From NCBI GenBank assembly GCA_024707205.1, contig JANQAD010000001.1, positions 1-64,000 on the forward strand: DNA of 64,000 nucleotides, given 5' to 3'. The notes beneath the pieces were generated by a model. The model was given only the letters and a program-made list of their open reading frames with translations, was not told where the DNA came from and searched no databases. The stretch comes from Demequina sp. (GTDB lineage: Bacteria > Actinomycetota > Actinomycetes > Actinomycetales > Demequinaceae). Position 1 is the first letter of the stretch; each line of letters starts with the position of its first letter. Position numbers and translations under genes: made by a program. Below, piece after piece: positions 21,917-31,077 of this stretch.

Positions 21917-23165
21917 TCACGATGAGCGCGGCGTTGAGCGCGATGATCAGCGCCGCGATCGCTATAGCGGTGACCGTTGTGCCCCGCCGATTGACGTAGG
22001 TGCCCAGCAGCGAGCGCAGCGAGGTGAGCCGCACCAGCGGGATGAGCGCGAACGGGATACCCAGGCTCAGCACCACTTGAGACAGCACGAGCGCCCACGT
22101 GGGGTCCGCGCCGGCTCCCAGGATGAGCAGTGCGGGGATGAGCGTCACCGCCCGCCTCACGAGGAGCGGGATGCGCTTCAGGAGCAGGCCATCCATGATG
22201 ACGGCGCCGGCGTGCGCGCCGACCGAGGTCGCCGCGAGTCCAGAGGCGAGTAGCCCGATGGCGAACACGGTGGCGATCACCGGTCCGAGGTTCGCCGAGA
22301 TCGCGGCGTGGGCGCCCTCGATGGTCTCCGTGCCGCTCACTCCCTTGAGGCTCGCGGCGGCGAGCAGCAGCATCGCGATGTTGACGCCGCCGGCGGCGAG
22401 CATGGACCACGTGACGTCGAGGCGAGTCGCGCGCAGCAGTCGCGGGGTCGCCTCGGAGCCTGGGGTGGCGCGGTGGCGGTCGCGCGCGAGCGCGGAGTGC
22501 AGGTAGATCGCATGCGGCATGACGGTGGCGCCGAGCATGCTCGCGGCGAGCAGCACGGTCTCCGGCCCGGCGAAGCGCGGCACTAGGCCCGACGCCGCCT
22601 GAGCCCAGTCGACGGGGGCGACGAAAACCCCCGCGGTGAAGCCAATCGCGATGATCGCGAGCAGGCCGATGATCACGAATTCGAACGTGCGCTGGCCGCG
22701 CCGCGAGTGGATCGCGAGCAGACCCATCGAGACCGCGCCCACGATGAGCCCGCCCAGAGGCAGGGGCACGCCGAAGAGCAGGTTGAGGGCAAGCGCGCCG
22801 CCGATGACCTCCGCGATGTCGGTGGCGGCCGCGATGACCTCGGCCTGCGCCCAGAACGCGAGGCGGGATCGGCGGCCGAGGCGCTCGCCGATGAGCTGCG
22901 GGAGCGTCTTTCCCGTGACCAGGCCCAGCTTCGCCGAGAGGTACTGGATGACCACCGCCATCGCGTTTGCTGCGACGAGCACCCACAGCAGCAGGTAGCC
23001 GTAGGACGCGCCGGCGGTGAGGTTTGCGGCGACATTGCCGGGATCGACGTACGCGACTGCCGCCACGAACGCGGGACCGAACAGCCTCCACAGGCCGCGC
23101 TCCGGGCGCCCACGCGTGTCTGCGAGCTGCGCGGCGTCCTCTCCGGAAACGGCAATGTTCGGCAT
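21900..23165 (-). CDS. mntH: Nramp-family Mn2+/Fe2+ transporter
   Basis: This is a proton-coupled divalent metal importer with about 11 membrane segments over 421 residues. The conserved Nramp signature AYVDPGNVAAN is in helix 1 and the metal-binding Met-Pro-His is in ATVMPHAIYLHSAL in helix 6. I prefer ATG at 23165 (MPNIAVSGED). A TTG three codons upstream (23174) is in frame but inside the operator palindrome. There is no ribosome site before either, suggesting a leaderless transcript. The DtxR-type regulator encoded convergently probably controls it. Confidence 0.92.
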   Translation of the reverse strand: MPNIAVSGEDAAQLADTRGRPERGLWRLFGPAFVAAVAYVDPGNVAANLTAGASYGYLLLWVLVAANAMAVVIQYLSAKLGLVTGKTLPQLIGERLGRRSRLAFWAQAEVIAAATDIAEVIGGALALNLLFGVPLPLGGLIVGAVSMGLLAIHSRRGQRTFEFVIIGLLAIIAIGFTAGVFVAPVDWAQAASGLVPRFAGPETVLLAASMLGATVMPHAIYLHSALARDRHRATPGSEATPRLLRATRLDVTWSMLAAGGVNIAMLLLAAASLKGVSGTETIEGAHAAISANLGPVIATVFAIGLLASGLAATSVGAHAGAVIMDGLLLKRIPLLVRRAVTLIPALLILGAGADPTWALVLSQVVLSLGIPFALIPLVRLTSLRSLLGTYVNRRGTTVTAIAIAALIIALNAALIVITLAG

Positions 23166-23173
23166 GCCGAACA
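23156..23173 (-). promoter_or_regulatory. Probable MntR/DtxR operator at mntH
   Basis: TGTTCGGCATGCCGAACA is a perfect 18-bp palindrome that covers the mntH start codon. Size and position suit a DtxR/MntR dimer site. Binding would block a leaderless mntH transcript. Assignment to the neighbouring regulator is inference. Confidence 0.7.
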
Positions 23174-23212
23174 ATTTACTACCGCAGAGCGAACGCCCTG
23201 GTCACCCGGCGG

Positions 23213-24325
23213 TTACTTGAGGAGCGCGTCGCGCACGATGCCGAGCAGTTCCTCCCACGCCTTGACGAACTTGTCGACACCCTCCTCCTCGAGGACTCGC
23301 GTGACATCGTCGAAGTCGATGCCCGTCGCGTCGAGGCGCGCGAACACCGCGCGGGACTCGTCGTAGGTGCTGCGGACGGTGTCCCACGTGGTGGGGTCGC
23401 TCGGCACCTCGCCGTGATCTGCGAAGGCGTCGATCGTGGCCTGCGGCATGGTGTTCACGGTGCCGGCCGTGACGAGCTCGTCCACATACATGGTGTCAGG
23501 GAACGACGGGTCCTTGGTCGACGTAGACGCCCACAGCGGACGTTGCGGGCGCGCACCCTTGCGCGCAAGAGACAGCCAGCGCTCCCCCGCGCTGACCTCC
23601 TCGAAGTGCTCGAACGCGAGGCGCGCGTTCGCGATCGCGGCCGTCCCCTTCAGCGCGCTGCCCGGCGAGACGGCCTCGAGTCGCTTGTCGACCTCGGAGT
23701 CCACGCGGCTCACGAAGAAGGACGCGACCGACGCCATGGCGCTGAGGTCGTGACCGTTCGCGTCCGCCTGCTCCATCCCCGCGAGGAACGCGTCGAGCAC
23801 GGCCGCGTACCTCTCAAGCGAGAAGATGAGCGTGACGTTGACAGAGATGCCCTCGGCGAGCACGGCCGTGATAGCCGGGAGTCCCTCGACGGTCGCGGGA
23901 ATCTTGATGAAGACGTTCGGGCGGTCGACCGTGTCCCACAGCTCCTTCGCCTGCGCCACGGTGCCCGCCGTGTCGTGCGCAAGCCGAGGGTCCACTTCGA
24001 TCGAGACGCGGCCGTCCTGGCCGTCCGTGGCGTCCGCGACTCCGCGCAGCACGTCGGCAGCGGCGCGCACGTCGTCCGTGGTGAGCACGCGCAGGGCGTG
24101 CTCCGCGTCGAGGCCCTGCGCGCCGAGCTGCGAAAGCTGAGCGTCGTACTGCGTTGCGCCCTTCACTGCAGCGGCGAAGATGCTCGGGTTGGTCGTGACG
24201 CCAACGATGTGTCGCTCGGCGACATCGCGCGCGAGCGAGCCCGTCTCGAGGCGCTCGCGGCTCAGGTCGTCGAGCCAAATGGATACTCCTGCGGCGCTCA
24301 GCGCGCCAAGACGATCGGTGGACAC
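23213..24325 (-). CDS. tal: Transaldolase
   Basis: This enzyme of the non-oxidative pentose phosphate pathway transfers a dihydroxyacetone unit. It is 370 residues long, the long actinobacterial type. The start of the barrel IWLDDLSRE and [13 protein letters not shown] are conserved, and the Schiff-base Lys is in [12 protein letters not shown] near residue 140. GTG at 24325 (VSTDRLGAL) has GGAGGAG 4-5 bases ahead, so the frame beyond it is rejected. It is divergent from zwf-gnd, with 92 bp between, which may hold promoters for both. Confidence 0.95.
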   Translation of the reverse strand: MSTDRLGALSAAGVSIWLDDLSRERLETGSLARDVAERHIVGVTTNPSIFAAAVKGATQYDAQLSQLGAQGLDAEHALRVLTTDDVRAAADVLRGVADATDGQDGRVSIEVDPRLAHDTAGTVAQAKELWDTVDRPNVFIKIPATVEGLPAITAVLAEGISVNVTLIFSLERYAAVLDAFLAGMEQADANGHDLSAMASVASFFVSRVDSEVDKRLEAVSPGSALKGTAAIANARLAFEHFEEVSAGERWLSLARKGARPQRPLWASTSTKDPSFPDTMYVDELVTAGTVNTMPQATIDAFADHGEVPSDPTTWDTVRSTYDESRAVFARLDATGIDFDDVTRVLEEEGVDKFVKAWEELLGIVRDALLK

Positions 24326-24417
24326 TCGGCTCCTCCACGGGGTTGTTTGCTCTTCTCCCACCCTACGTCCGGCGTGGTCGGCGTAGGGTGTAAACGGTCA
24401 CTAATCAGGGAGGTTGA

Positions 24418-25809
24418 GTGTCCCCTCAGAAGTCAGACGCGCTGGTGTTCTTCGGTGCGAGCGGCGACCTCGCAAAGAAGCAGATCTTCCCCGCGCTGTA
24501 CGGGATGGTGGCGAACGACGAGCTCAATGTCCCTGTCATCGGTGTCGCGTTCTCGCAGTGGACCCTGGCGGACCTCAAGAAGCGGGCCACCGAGTCGGTG
24601 AAGGCCGCAAGGCCCGACGCTGACAAGGCCGTGCTTGATCGCCTCCTTGGCCTGTTGCAGTACGTGGACGGCGACTATGCGAACGACGCCACCTTCTCCC
24701 AGCTCAAGGAGGCGCTCGGCGAGGCCCAGCACCCCACCCATTACCTGGCCATCCCGCCGTCGATGTTCGAGACCGTGATCAAGGGGCTCAAAGCCGTCAA
24801 GCTCACTCGCGGCGCGCGAGTGGTCGTGGAGAAGCCCTTCGGCCGCGACCTTGAGTCCGCGCAGGCGCTCAACGCGGTGATCTCCAGGGCGTTCCCCGAG
24901 GAGTCGGTGTTCCGCATCGACCACTACCTGGGGAAGGAGGAGATCATGAACCTGCTGTACTTCCGGTTCGCGAACGCCTTCCTCGAGCCCGTGTGGAACC
25001 GCAACTACATCGAGTCCGTCCAGATCACGGCCGCCGAGGACTTTGGCGTGCAGGGGCGCGGCGCGTTCTACGAGTCCGCCGGGGCCCTGAGGGACGTCAT
25101 CGAGAATCACCTCTTCCAGATCCTGGCTCTGCTCGCGATGGAGGCGCCCGCGTATCGCGGGTATGCGGCGGTGCAGCAGGCGAAGACCGCCGTGTTCAAG
25201 GCGATGCGGCCGTTGGCACAGGACGACCTCGTGCGCGGCCAGTTCGAGGGCTACCGCGACGAGCCTGGGGTGGATGCGAAGTCTGACGTCGAGACGTTCG
25301 CCGCGGTGCGCGTGTTCATCGACTCGTGGCGTTGGGCCGACGTGCCGTTCTACCTGCGCGCTGGCAAGGAGCTGCCGGTCACGGCGCACGAGATCTTCGT
25401 GAGCTTCAAGCGGCCGCCCCAGGCCCTGTTCGAGGACGCCGTGTCCCGCCATCACCACCCCAATTACCTGCGCATTCGCCTGCAGCCTGACTCGGAGATC
25501 GCGTTGGGTGCGCGGGTCAAGACGCCCGGCGAGGAGTTCGTGGGCGCCAAGAGAGAGCTCGTTGTCGACACCGAGCATCCCGACGAGCGGCCGCCCTACG
25601 AGCGGCTCCTCACCGATGCCCTCGCGGGCGATAGGGCGCTGTACTCGACGGAGGAGGCGGTCGAGGCGGCGTGGGCCGTCGTGGAGCCCGTCCTCACCGA
25701 ACACCACCGCGCGATCCCCTACACCCCCGGAACCTGGGGCCCAGAGGAATCCAACGACCTGCTCACCGGCGACGACACGTGGCGCATCCCCACGCTCAAG
25801 GAGAAGTAA
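24418..25809 (+). CDS. zwf: Glucose-6-phosphate 1-dehydrogenase
   Basis: This NADP-dependent enzyme opens the oxidative pentose phosphate pathway. The 463-residue protein has the Rossmann motif [11 protein letters not shown] near residues 11-21, EKPFGRDL, and the active-site signature RIDHYLGKE near residue 168. GTG at 24418 lies after AGGGAGGTTGA. Its TAA overlaps the ATG of gnd (TAATG), so both are made from one message. tal lies divergently. Confidence 0.96.
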   Translation: MSPQKSDALVFFGASGDLAKKQIFPALYGMVANDELNVPVIGVAFSQWTLADLKKRATESVKAARPDADKAVLDRLLGLLQYVDGDYANDATFSQLKEALGEAQHPTHYLAIPPSMFETVIKGLKAVKLTRGARVVVEKPFGRDLESAQALNAVISRAFPEESVFRIDHYLGKEEIMNLLYFRFANAFLEPVWNRNYIESVQITAAEDFGVQGRGAFYESAGALRDVIENHLFQILALLAMEAPAYRGYAAVQQAKTAVFKAMRPLAQDDLVRGQFEGYRDEPGVDAKSDVETFAAVRVFIDSWRWADVPFYLRAGKELPVTAHEIFVSFKRPPQALFEDAVSRHHHPNYLRIRLQPDSEIALGARVKTPGEEFVGAKRELVVDTEHPDERPPYERLLTDALAGDRALYSTEEAVEAAWAVVEPVLTEHHRAIPYTPGTWGPEESNDLLTGDDTWRIPTLKEK

Positions 25810-26831
25810 TGCAACTCGGAATGATCGGCCTTGGTCGCATGGGCGCCGGGCTCACCCGGCGTCTCATGCGCGATGGACACGAGGTGGCCGTCAACGACGT
25901 GTCGCCCGACGCTATCGCGGCCCTGGCGGCGGAGGGCGCCATCGCGGTGCCCGAGCTCAAGGACTTCCTCACCTCGCTCGAGGCGCCCCGCGCGGTGTGG
26001 GTCATGGTGCCCGCGGGCGAGATCACGCAGAAGGTCATCGCATCGCTCGCCGAGGTGCTCGAGCCGGGCGACACGATCATCGACGGGGGCAACTCGTACT
26101 ACCGCGACGACATCGCGCACGCGGCGATGCTCGCCGAGAAGCAGCTGCACCTCGTTGACTGCGGCACCTCTGGCGGCGTGTGGGGCCTCACGCGCGGCTT
26201 CTGCCTCATGATCGGAGGCGAGACCGAGGTGGTCGAGAGGCTGGCACCCATCTGGGTCACGATCGCGCCTGGAATCGACGGCGCACCCCGCACCCCTGGC
26301 CGCGAGGGCGACGCGACTCCCGCGGAGCAGGGCTGGTTGCACTGCGGCCCCACCGGCGCGGGCCACTTCGTGAAGATGGTCCACAACGGCATCGAGTACG
26401 GCCTCATGGCGGCCTACGCGGAGGGCCTCAACGTCCTCAAGAACGCTGGCGTTGGCCGCGTAACGGCCACCGCCGACGCCGAGACCGCTCCCCTGGCTCA
26501 CCCGGAGTTCTATCAGTACGACATCGACATCGCCGCCGTCTCCGAGGTGTGGCGCCGAGGATCGGTGATTCAGTCGTGGCTGCTCGACCTCACCGCGGAG
26601 GCGCTCCACGCGGACCCGGAGCTTGAGGAGTTCTCCGGGCACGTGTCCGACTCCGGCGAGGGCCGCTGGACCTCCATAGCTGCGATCGACGAGGGCGTGC
26701 CGACGCCCGTGCTCACCACCGCGCTCTACTCGCGGTTCGCATCGCGGGACCTGGACATCTTCGCCGAGAAGACGCTGTCCGCAATGCGCAAGGGCTTCGG
26801 CGGCCACCAGGAGAAGCCAACTGGCGAGTGA
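25809..26831 (+). CDS. gnd: 6-phosphogluconate dehydrogenase (decarboxylating), short type
   Basis: This enzyme makes ribulose 5-phosphate and CO2. It is 340 residues, the short GndA/YqeC-like class, rather than the ~470-residue dimeric form. N-terminal GMIGLGRMGAGLTRRL, then VMVPAGEIT, DGGNSYYRD, DCGTSGGVWG and HFVKMVHNGIEYG form the substrate site. These short enzymes are often NAD-linked by family knowledge, and cofactor preference is not visible here. It is translationally coupled to zwf. Confidence 0.93.
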   Translation: MQLGMIGLGRMGAGLTRRLMRDGHEVAVNDVSPDAIAALAAEGAIAVPELKDFLTSLEAPRAVWVMVPAGEITQKVIASLAEVLEPGDTIIDGGNSYYRDDIAHAAMLAEKQLHLVDCGTSGGVWGLTRGFCLMIGGETEVVERLAPIWVTIAPGIDGAPRTPGREGDATPAEQGWLHCGPTGAGHFVKMVHNGIEYGLMAAYAEGLNVLKNAGVGRVTATADAETAPLAHPEFYQYDIDIAAVSEVWRRGSVIQSWLLDLTAEALHADPELEEFSGHVSDSGEGRWTSIAAIDEGVPTPVLTTALYSRFASRDLDIFAEKTLSAMRKGFGGHQEKPTGE

Positions 26832-26840
26832 ACCGCCTGG

Positions 26841-27053
26841 CTAGACGTAGCGTCGGGCAACAATCCCGTGTCTCACGGGCGGCGGCGCCGAACGTGGTGG
26901 ATGTACATGCGGCGCTTCGACGCGCCGCCAGGACTCGATGACGCTCAAGTGGACGGGGTGGTGGCCGTGAAGGCGGCCCTGCGCAGCGCGCACGTGGTCG
27001 GCGTTCTCCACCGCGTGGACGATGAGAAGGCCATCGGTGTCATAGACGGTCAT
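26841..27053 (-). CDS. Small hypothetical protein (doubtful)
   Basis: This is a possible 70-residue protein whose ATG overlaps the stop of the preceding 108-residue frame (ATGA), an arrangement typical of this genome. The N-terminus MTVYDTDGLLIVHAVENADHV looks like a folded segment, but the rest is rich in His, Pro and Arg and I recognise nothing. It may be a false frame in a stretch with no other gene. Confidence 0.35.
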   Translation of the reverse strand: MTVYDTDGLLIVHAVENADHVRAAQGRLHGHHPVHLSVIESWRRVEAPHVHPPRSAPPPVRHGIVARRYV

Positions 27054-27376
27054 GACGTGCTCCGATTGTGGGTTTTTGGGGACTCCGAAAGCGTCTCACT
27101 GGGGTCTGACATGGCCCGCCGGCGAGACGGCCGGGACACGGCACGAGCCGTGCCACCCGCTGAAGGGGTGACACGGCTCGCCGCGATCTCAACGGAACGC
27201 AGGTGCGACGCGCGCGCCCGAAGGTAGGCGCGGCGCACCGCCGAGTAGTACGCGTTGCTGGCACGGCCTCGCAGCGAACGCGCGGGCCTGGAAGACGCTC
27301 GGGTGGCGTCGCGTACCAGGCGCGCGTGCTCCACGTGGTGCAGCGACAGCAGCGACACGGGGTCGTTGGTATACAT
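27050..27376 (-). CDS. Small hypothetical protein
   Basis: This frame encodes 108 residues from an ATG at 27376 with an excellent GGGGAGGTGAGAGG ribosome site. The first half (MYTNDPVSLLSLHHVEHARL) resembles short actinobacterial proteins of unknown function that begin with a similar amphipathic segment. The second half is Arg/Ser/Ala-rich and low in complexity, and a strong DNA hairpin lies inside it. The N-terminal part is the credible part. The frame may be disturbed further on by an indel, as in other genes here. Confidence 0.45.
   Translation of the reverse strand: MYTNDPVSLLSLHHVEHARLVRDATRASSRPARSLRGRASNAYYSAVRRAYLRARASHLRSVEIAASRVTPSAGGTARAVSRPSRRRAMSDPSETLSESPKTHNRSTS
27145..27179. 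terminator. 14-bp GC hairpin, possible bidirectional terminator
   Basis: GAGCCGTGCCACCC (27145-27158) pairs with GGGTGACACGGCTC (27166-27179) around a 7-base loop, with a single G-T wobble. It could end the rightward zwf-gnd message, some 310 bp after gnd, or the leftward small-gene transcript. No U-tract is present. It lies within the 108-residue frame, which casts some doubt on that frame's C-terminal half. Confidence 0.45.
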
Positions 27377-27505
27377 GGTCCTCTCACCTCCCCTCGCTGT
27401 TCGAGGGGATGCGTGCACGCCCTTCAGGGCGCGGATTGACGTGTGAGTGCCGTGGCGCGTGGCGCGCCAAAGGCGAGGGCCGCATGAGCGGCCGGAGTGC
27501 GGGCG

Positions 27506-27580
27506 TTAGGCCCCAGCTACTCCGGCGGTAGCGAGGGGCGAAACGACAGCGACAGTGGCGATGAAATCGTCATTCAACAT
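27506..27580 (-). CDS. Small peptide gene (24 residues)
   Basis: This is a short frame with a strong ribosome site AAAGGAG, 10 bases before ATG 27580. It encodes MLNDDFIATVAVVSPLATAG plus four residues, an acidic start and then a hydrophobic tail. Upstream, on the minus strand, TTGGCC and TAGGTT are spaced 17 bp, and CTTGGCC/GGCCAAG forms a 7-bp hairpin in the leader (27607-27624). A leader peptide for the next gene, or a small membrane peptide, are both possible. It is not known to me. Confidence 0.4.
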   Translation of the reverse strand: MLNDDFIATVAVVSPLATAGVAGA

Positions 27581-27674
27581 GTCCGTTTTGCTCCTTTCGC
27601 GTAATTCTTGGCCGTGTGGCCAAGGACGAACCTAGCAGTGCCCCACTCGCGGGCCAAGGAACTTTGCCCAATCG

Positions 27675-27974
27675 TTACCCTGCCCACAGCCACCACAGCG
27701 CGACGAGCCCAAGCAGCGCCGCCAGGCCACTCGCCGTGGCGAGCCGCGGTACGGGACTGTTCACGGCGTCGGGCCCGCTGCCGCCGAACTCGCGGGCCGT
27801 GTGAATGCTCAGCGCAACGGCCACCATGATGACGAGCAGCGCCACGGCGACGGCCACCCAGCCGAGCACCTCGGAGAAGAGGCGAGCGCCAACCACGGCG
27901 ACCACCACCCAGTGAAGAGCCGTGCGGCGCCACGCGAGAACGGTGAGTTCGCGGGCGGACGCTTCGGGGTTCAC
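27675..27974 (-). CDS. DUF202-family membrane protein (second copy)
   Basis: This is a 99-residue protein with three hydrophobic segments. The N-terminus ELTVLAWRRTALHWVVVAVVGAR contains the DUF202 pattern L-A-W-x-R-T. GTG at 27974 overlaps the TGA of the neighbouring DUF202 gene (GTGA). DUF202 proteins are small inner-membrane proteins often encoded as pairs, and their function is not established. The longer frame upstream belongs to the partner gene. Confidence 0.7.
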   Translation of the reverse strand: MNPEASARELTVLAWRRTALHWVVVAVVGARLFSEVLGWVAVAVALLVIMVAVALSIHTAREFGGSGPDAVNSPVPRLATASGLAALLGLVALWWLWAG

Positions 27975-28306
27975 GTGCCGACCAGCAGCCCAACGCCAAC
28001 GACGACGATCGCGGCGATCACGCCGCCAACGAGGACGGCCCGCAGCGCCGGCGGTGGAACCTGCTCGCCCGCGCGCGTCGCCGCGTCCGTTGCCCGCCAG
28101 CCCACCCACGCCTGAATCGCCGCGGCGATCCCGAGCACAATGAAGATGGTCGCAGCGATGCGCCGCCACACGTCGGGAATGGGCACGTCGAATGCCTCGA
28201 GCGCCACGCCGGTGGCGACCAGCGCGAGCGACGTGCGGATCCAGGCCAGCAGGGTGCGCTCGTTGGCGAGGATCACCTGGGCGGTGGGCGTGAAGTCATC
28301 TGCCAC
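27971..28306 (-). CDS. DUF202-family membrane protein (YidH-like)
   Basis: This is a 111-residue protein. ANERTLLAWIRTSLALVATGVALE is the classic DUF202 start (N-E-R-T-x-L-A-W-x-R-T), followed by two further membrane segments. The start is GTG at 28306 (VADDFTP). It forms a coupled pair with the next DUF202 gene. No function is known for the family beyond membrane location. Confidence 0.85.
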   Translation of the reverse strand: MADDFTPTAQVILANERTLLAWIRTSLALVATGVALEAFDVPIPDVWRRIAATIFIVLGIAAAIQAWVGWRATDAATRAGEQVPPPALRAVLVGGVIAAIVVVGVGLLVGT

Positions 28307-28333
28307 AGGGCCGACGCTACCGCCAGTGAGCGG

Positions 28334-28381
28334 TCAGCTCCCCTTGGTCTCGCCCTTGTCCGACCATTCTTTGGGGCTCAT
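28334..28381 (-). CDS. Possible 15-residue mini-protein
   Basis: ATG at 28381 follows a near-perfect GGAGGTGCCAC ribosome site and opens a 15-residue frame, MSPKEWSDKGETKGS, that stops 27 bp before the DUF202 gene. Such a strong site would be unusual by chance. It could be a leader peptide or simply a small charged protein. I find no more evidence than the site and frame. Confidence 0.3.
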   Translation of the reverse strand: MSPKEWSDKGETKGS

Positions 28382-28402
28382 GTGGCACCTCCGGAGGCTT
28401 TT

Positions 28403-28416
28403 CGATAACGTTATCG
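28403..28416 (+). promoter_or_regulatory. LacI-type palindrome upstream of the SDR gene
   Basis: CGATAACGTTATCG is a perfect 14-bp palindrome, of the form bound by LacI/GalR-family repressors. It is 75 bp before the SDR gene and 22 bp before the mini-protein. No LacI-type gene lies in the window, so the regulator would be elsewhere. Confidence 0.5.
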
Positions 28417-28490
28417 GGCACGACCCGACTCGCTCTGACGGCAACCGGTCGATGCGCGCAGTTGTTCCCCACCCCCGGCAGGAGACGACG

Positions 28491-29387
28491 ATGTCACCCG
28501 ATCAGCTCACCTTCGACAACCCCGTGGAGCGCCACGCGCACCTCGTGCCCCACGCGCAGTGGCAGCCCTTCCCCGGCCTCGACGCGGGGCTCTCGCCCCG
28601 GGCGGACCACGGGGAGACCACGTACCGCGGCACCGGGCGGCTCGTGGGGCGCAAGGCGCTGATTACGGGGGCGGACTCCGGCATCGGCGCGGCGGTGGCG
28701 ATCGCCTTCGCGCGCGAGGGCGCCGACGTCGCCATGACGTACCTGCCGGCGGAGGCGGAGGATGCGGATGCCGTCGCGGAGGTGGTCAGGGCGGAGGGCC
28801 GCACGGCCGTGCAGATTCCCGGCGACATCACGGACCGGGAGTTCTGCAGGCGGCTCGTCGCGGAGGCGGTTGAGGGGCTCGGCGGCCTCGACATCCTGGT
28901 GAATAACGCTGCTTACCAGGTGTATCACCAGACCTTTGACGAGCTGGACGAAGAGAACCTCGACCAGACCATCCGCACCAATCTGTACGCGTTGTTCTGG
29001 ATCACGCGTGACGCGCTCCCCCACCTCGGCCCGGGCTCGACGATCATCAACTCGACGTCCGTCCAGGGTTACAACCCGTCGCCGATGATCATCAACTACG
29101 CGACCACCAAGTTCGGGATCAACGGCTTCACCAAGGCGCTCGCCCAGGACCTGGCGCCGCGCGGGATTCGCGTCAACGCGGTTGCTCCGGGACCCGTGTG
29201 GACCCCGCTCCAGGTGACGGACGGCCAGCCGCCGGAGAAGCTCGAGGGGTTCGGGTCCTCGTCGTGGCTCGGCCGCACCTCTCAACCCGTGGAGCAGGCG
29301 CCCGCCTACGTGTTCCTCGCCTCCCCGGAGTCGAGCTTCGTCGTTGGCGAGGTCATCAACGTCAACGGTGGCGCGAACGTGCCGTAA
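28491..29387 (+). CDS. Short-chain dehydrogenase/reductase (YhdG/YghA-like)
   Basis: This is a 298-residue classical SDR with an N-terminal extension. The cofactor motif is ALITGADSGIGAAVA, then ILVNNAAYQ, the catalytic Ser in IINSTSVQGY and Tyr-Lys in INYATTKFGINGF. The YATTK and the N-terminal extension (DNPVERHAHLVPHAQW) match the general-stress oxidoreductase subgroup seen in many soil bacteria. ATG at 28491 has AGGAGACGACG ahead. The substrate is unknown. A LacI-type palindrome precedes it. Confidence 0.85.
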   Translation: MSPDQLTFDNPVERHAHLVPHAQWQPFPGLDAGLSPRADHGETTYRGTGRLVGRKALITGADSGIGAAVAIAFAREGADVAMTYLPAEAEDADAVAEVVRAEGRTAVQIPGDITDREFCRRLVAEAVEGLGGLDILVNNAAYQVYHQTFDELDEENLDQTIRTNLYALFWITRDALPHLGPGSTIINSTSVQGYNPSPMIINYATTKFGINGFTKALAQDLAPRGIRVNAVAPGPVWTPLQVTDGQPPEKLEGFGSSSWLGRTSQPVEQAPAYVFLASPESSFVVGEVINVNGGANVP

Positions 29388-29419
29388 GCCCGGTGCCGTA
29401 GGCCCGACGCCGTGGCCGG

Positions 29420-31041
29420 CTAGAGCTCCAGGCGCATCTGGTCGGCATCCAGCCGGCGCAGCTGGTCTTCGATCGCCGCGGCGCTGAAGGTGCCCAGGTC
29501 GCGGATGTCCAGCAGCGCCTCCCTGCTCACCTTCACCAGCGTGAGCCCGGCGACGACCCGGTCTGTGCGCGCGGACTCGAGGTCCGCGCGGAGGTCGGCC
29601 GTGGCCTCGCGCAGCACCTCGGCGAGCTGGAGCCGCTCCGCGTCGATCTCCTCTTGGGTTGGCCCCGGAGCGGGCGCAACCCAGCGCATCACGGGGCCCA
29701 CGGTGCCGCCCTGCAGGAGCAGGGACGCCACGGCGACCAGGAACGCGATAAGCACCAGCAGCGCACGCAACGGCGCCGTATGCGGGAGCGTCTGGGCGGC
29801 GGCAATCGTCACCACGCCGCGCATGCCGGCCCAAACGATGATCGTCCCCTCCCGCCAACCGAGCGGCTGCTCGATCATGTGTGAGAGATCCGCGTCTAGG
29901 CGAGTGAGCCGCTGCCGCATCTGCTCCCGCGACGGGTTGCGCATGCCGAACCCCCAGGATCGGCGTGGCTGCGGAATCGCCGCGGTTGCGGGGCGGTCTC
30001 CACGCGTTCGCGGAATTTCTCGAGTTTGGGCTGGATCCTCTGGGCCTTGAGCGCGCGACGATGGATCTGCCACACCATCGGCGCCACGAAGGCCACGCGG
30101 ACAATGAGGCCCGCGGCGATCGCAAGCGCGGCGATCCACAGCGCCCTAGAGACGCCCTCGTGCTTATCGCGCACCTCCGTGATGACGCCCACGAGTTCGA
30201 GCCCCATGATGAGAAACACCGATCCCTCGAGCACGAGTTCGATCGCCTTCCACGTGGTGCGGTCGGAGATCCGCTGCTGCGGGGCGAGGGCCCGAGCGGC
30301 GCCCTGCCCCGTCACGAGGCCGGCCACAACGGCGGCCACCAGCCCAGACGAATGCACCAGCTCCGCCGGGATCGACGCGACGAACGGCACCGTGAAGGAG
30401 ACGACCGTGGTGACAACCGGGTCCGAGATCTTCGCGCGAACGCGGAGGTTGAGCCACCCGACGCCCCAGCCGATCGCGACCGCGATGCCCATCGAGTAGA
30501 CGAGGTCAACGGTCACGCCCCACACCGTGACCGCCGCGGCCGCAGCTGCGATCGCGGCCCGCAATAGCACCAGCGCCACCGCGTCATTGAGCATCGACTC
30601 GCCCTCGAGGAGGGTCACCACACGGGGATTGATGCCGAGCCTGCGGATGGTTCCCGTTGCGACCGCGTCAGTTGGACTCACGATCGCCCCGAGCGCGAAC
30701 GCCCACGGCAGCGCCAGCCCTGGTATCACCCAGTGGAAGAGGTATCCCAACGCCACGGTGGAGATGATCACGAGAGCGATCGAGAGCCCGGTGATGGACC
30801 GGACTTCGCGGCGGAAGTCCGTCGCGGGGATCGACACCGCCGCCGCATAGAGCAGCGGCGGCAGGATTCCGGCGAGGATCACCTCGGGTTCCACGGCGAC
30901 GGCGTGCATCCCGGGAATGAGGCTCGCGAGAACTCCAAGGAGCACCAGCAGCAGCGGCGCTGCGATCCCAAGGCGCGGCCCCGCGAGCGTGGCGAACGCG
31001 ATCGCGATAAGGCCAACCACCGCCACTGCCAACAGCCCCAC
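29420..31041 (-). CDS. CPA1-type Na+/H+ antiporter, frameshifted in this sequence
   Basis: This is a membrane sodium/proton exchanger of the NhaP/NhaK class, with about 12 membrane segments. Family features are LPPLLYAAAVSIPATDFRR, GAIVSPTDAVATG and LLEGESMLNDAVALVLL (ion-binding Asp), then after the break REGTIIVWAGMRGVVTIAAA. The two parts lie in different frames, joined near the CCCCC run at 29951-29955. One more base gives DPGGFGMRNPSREQMRQ and a protein of about 540 residues with a cytoplasmic helical tail. The start is GTG at 31041. It is an indel artefact or a recent break. Confidence 0.8.
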
Positions 31042-31077
31042 GCCCCCTCCTTCGTTGCGGCCATGTTATCGGTGCTC

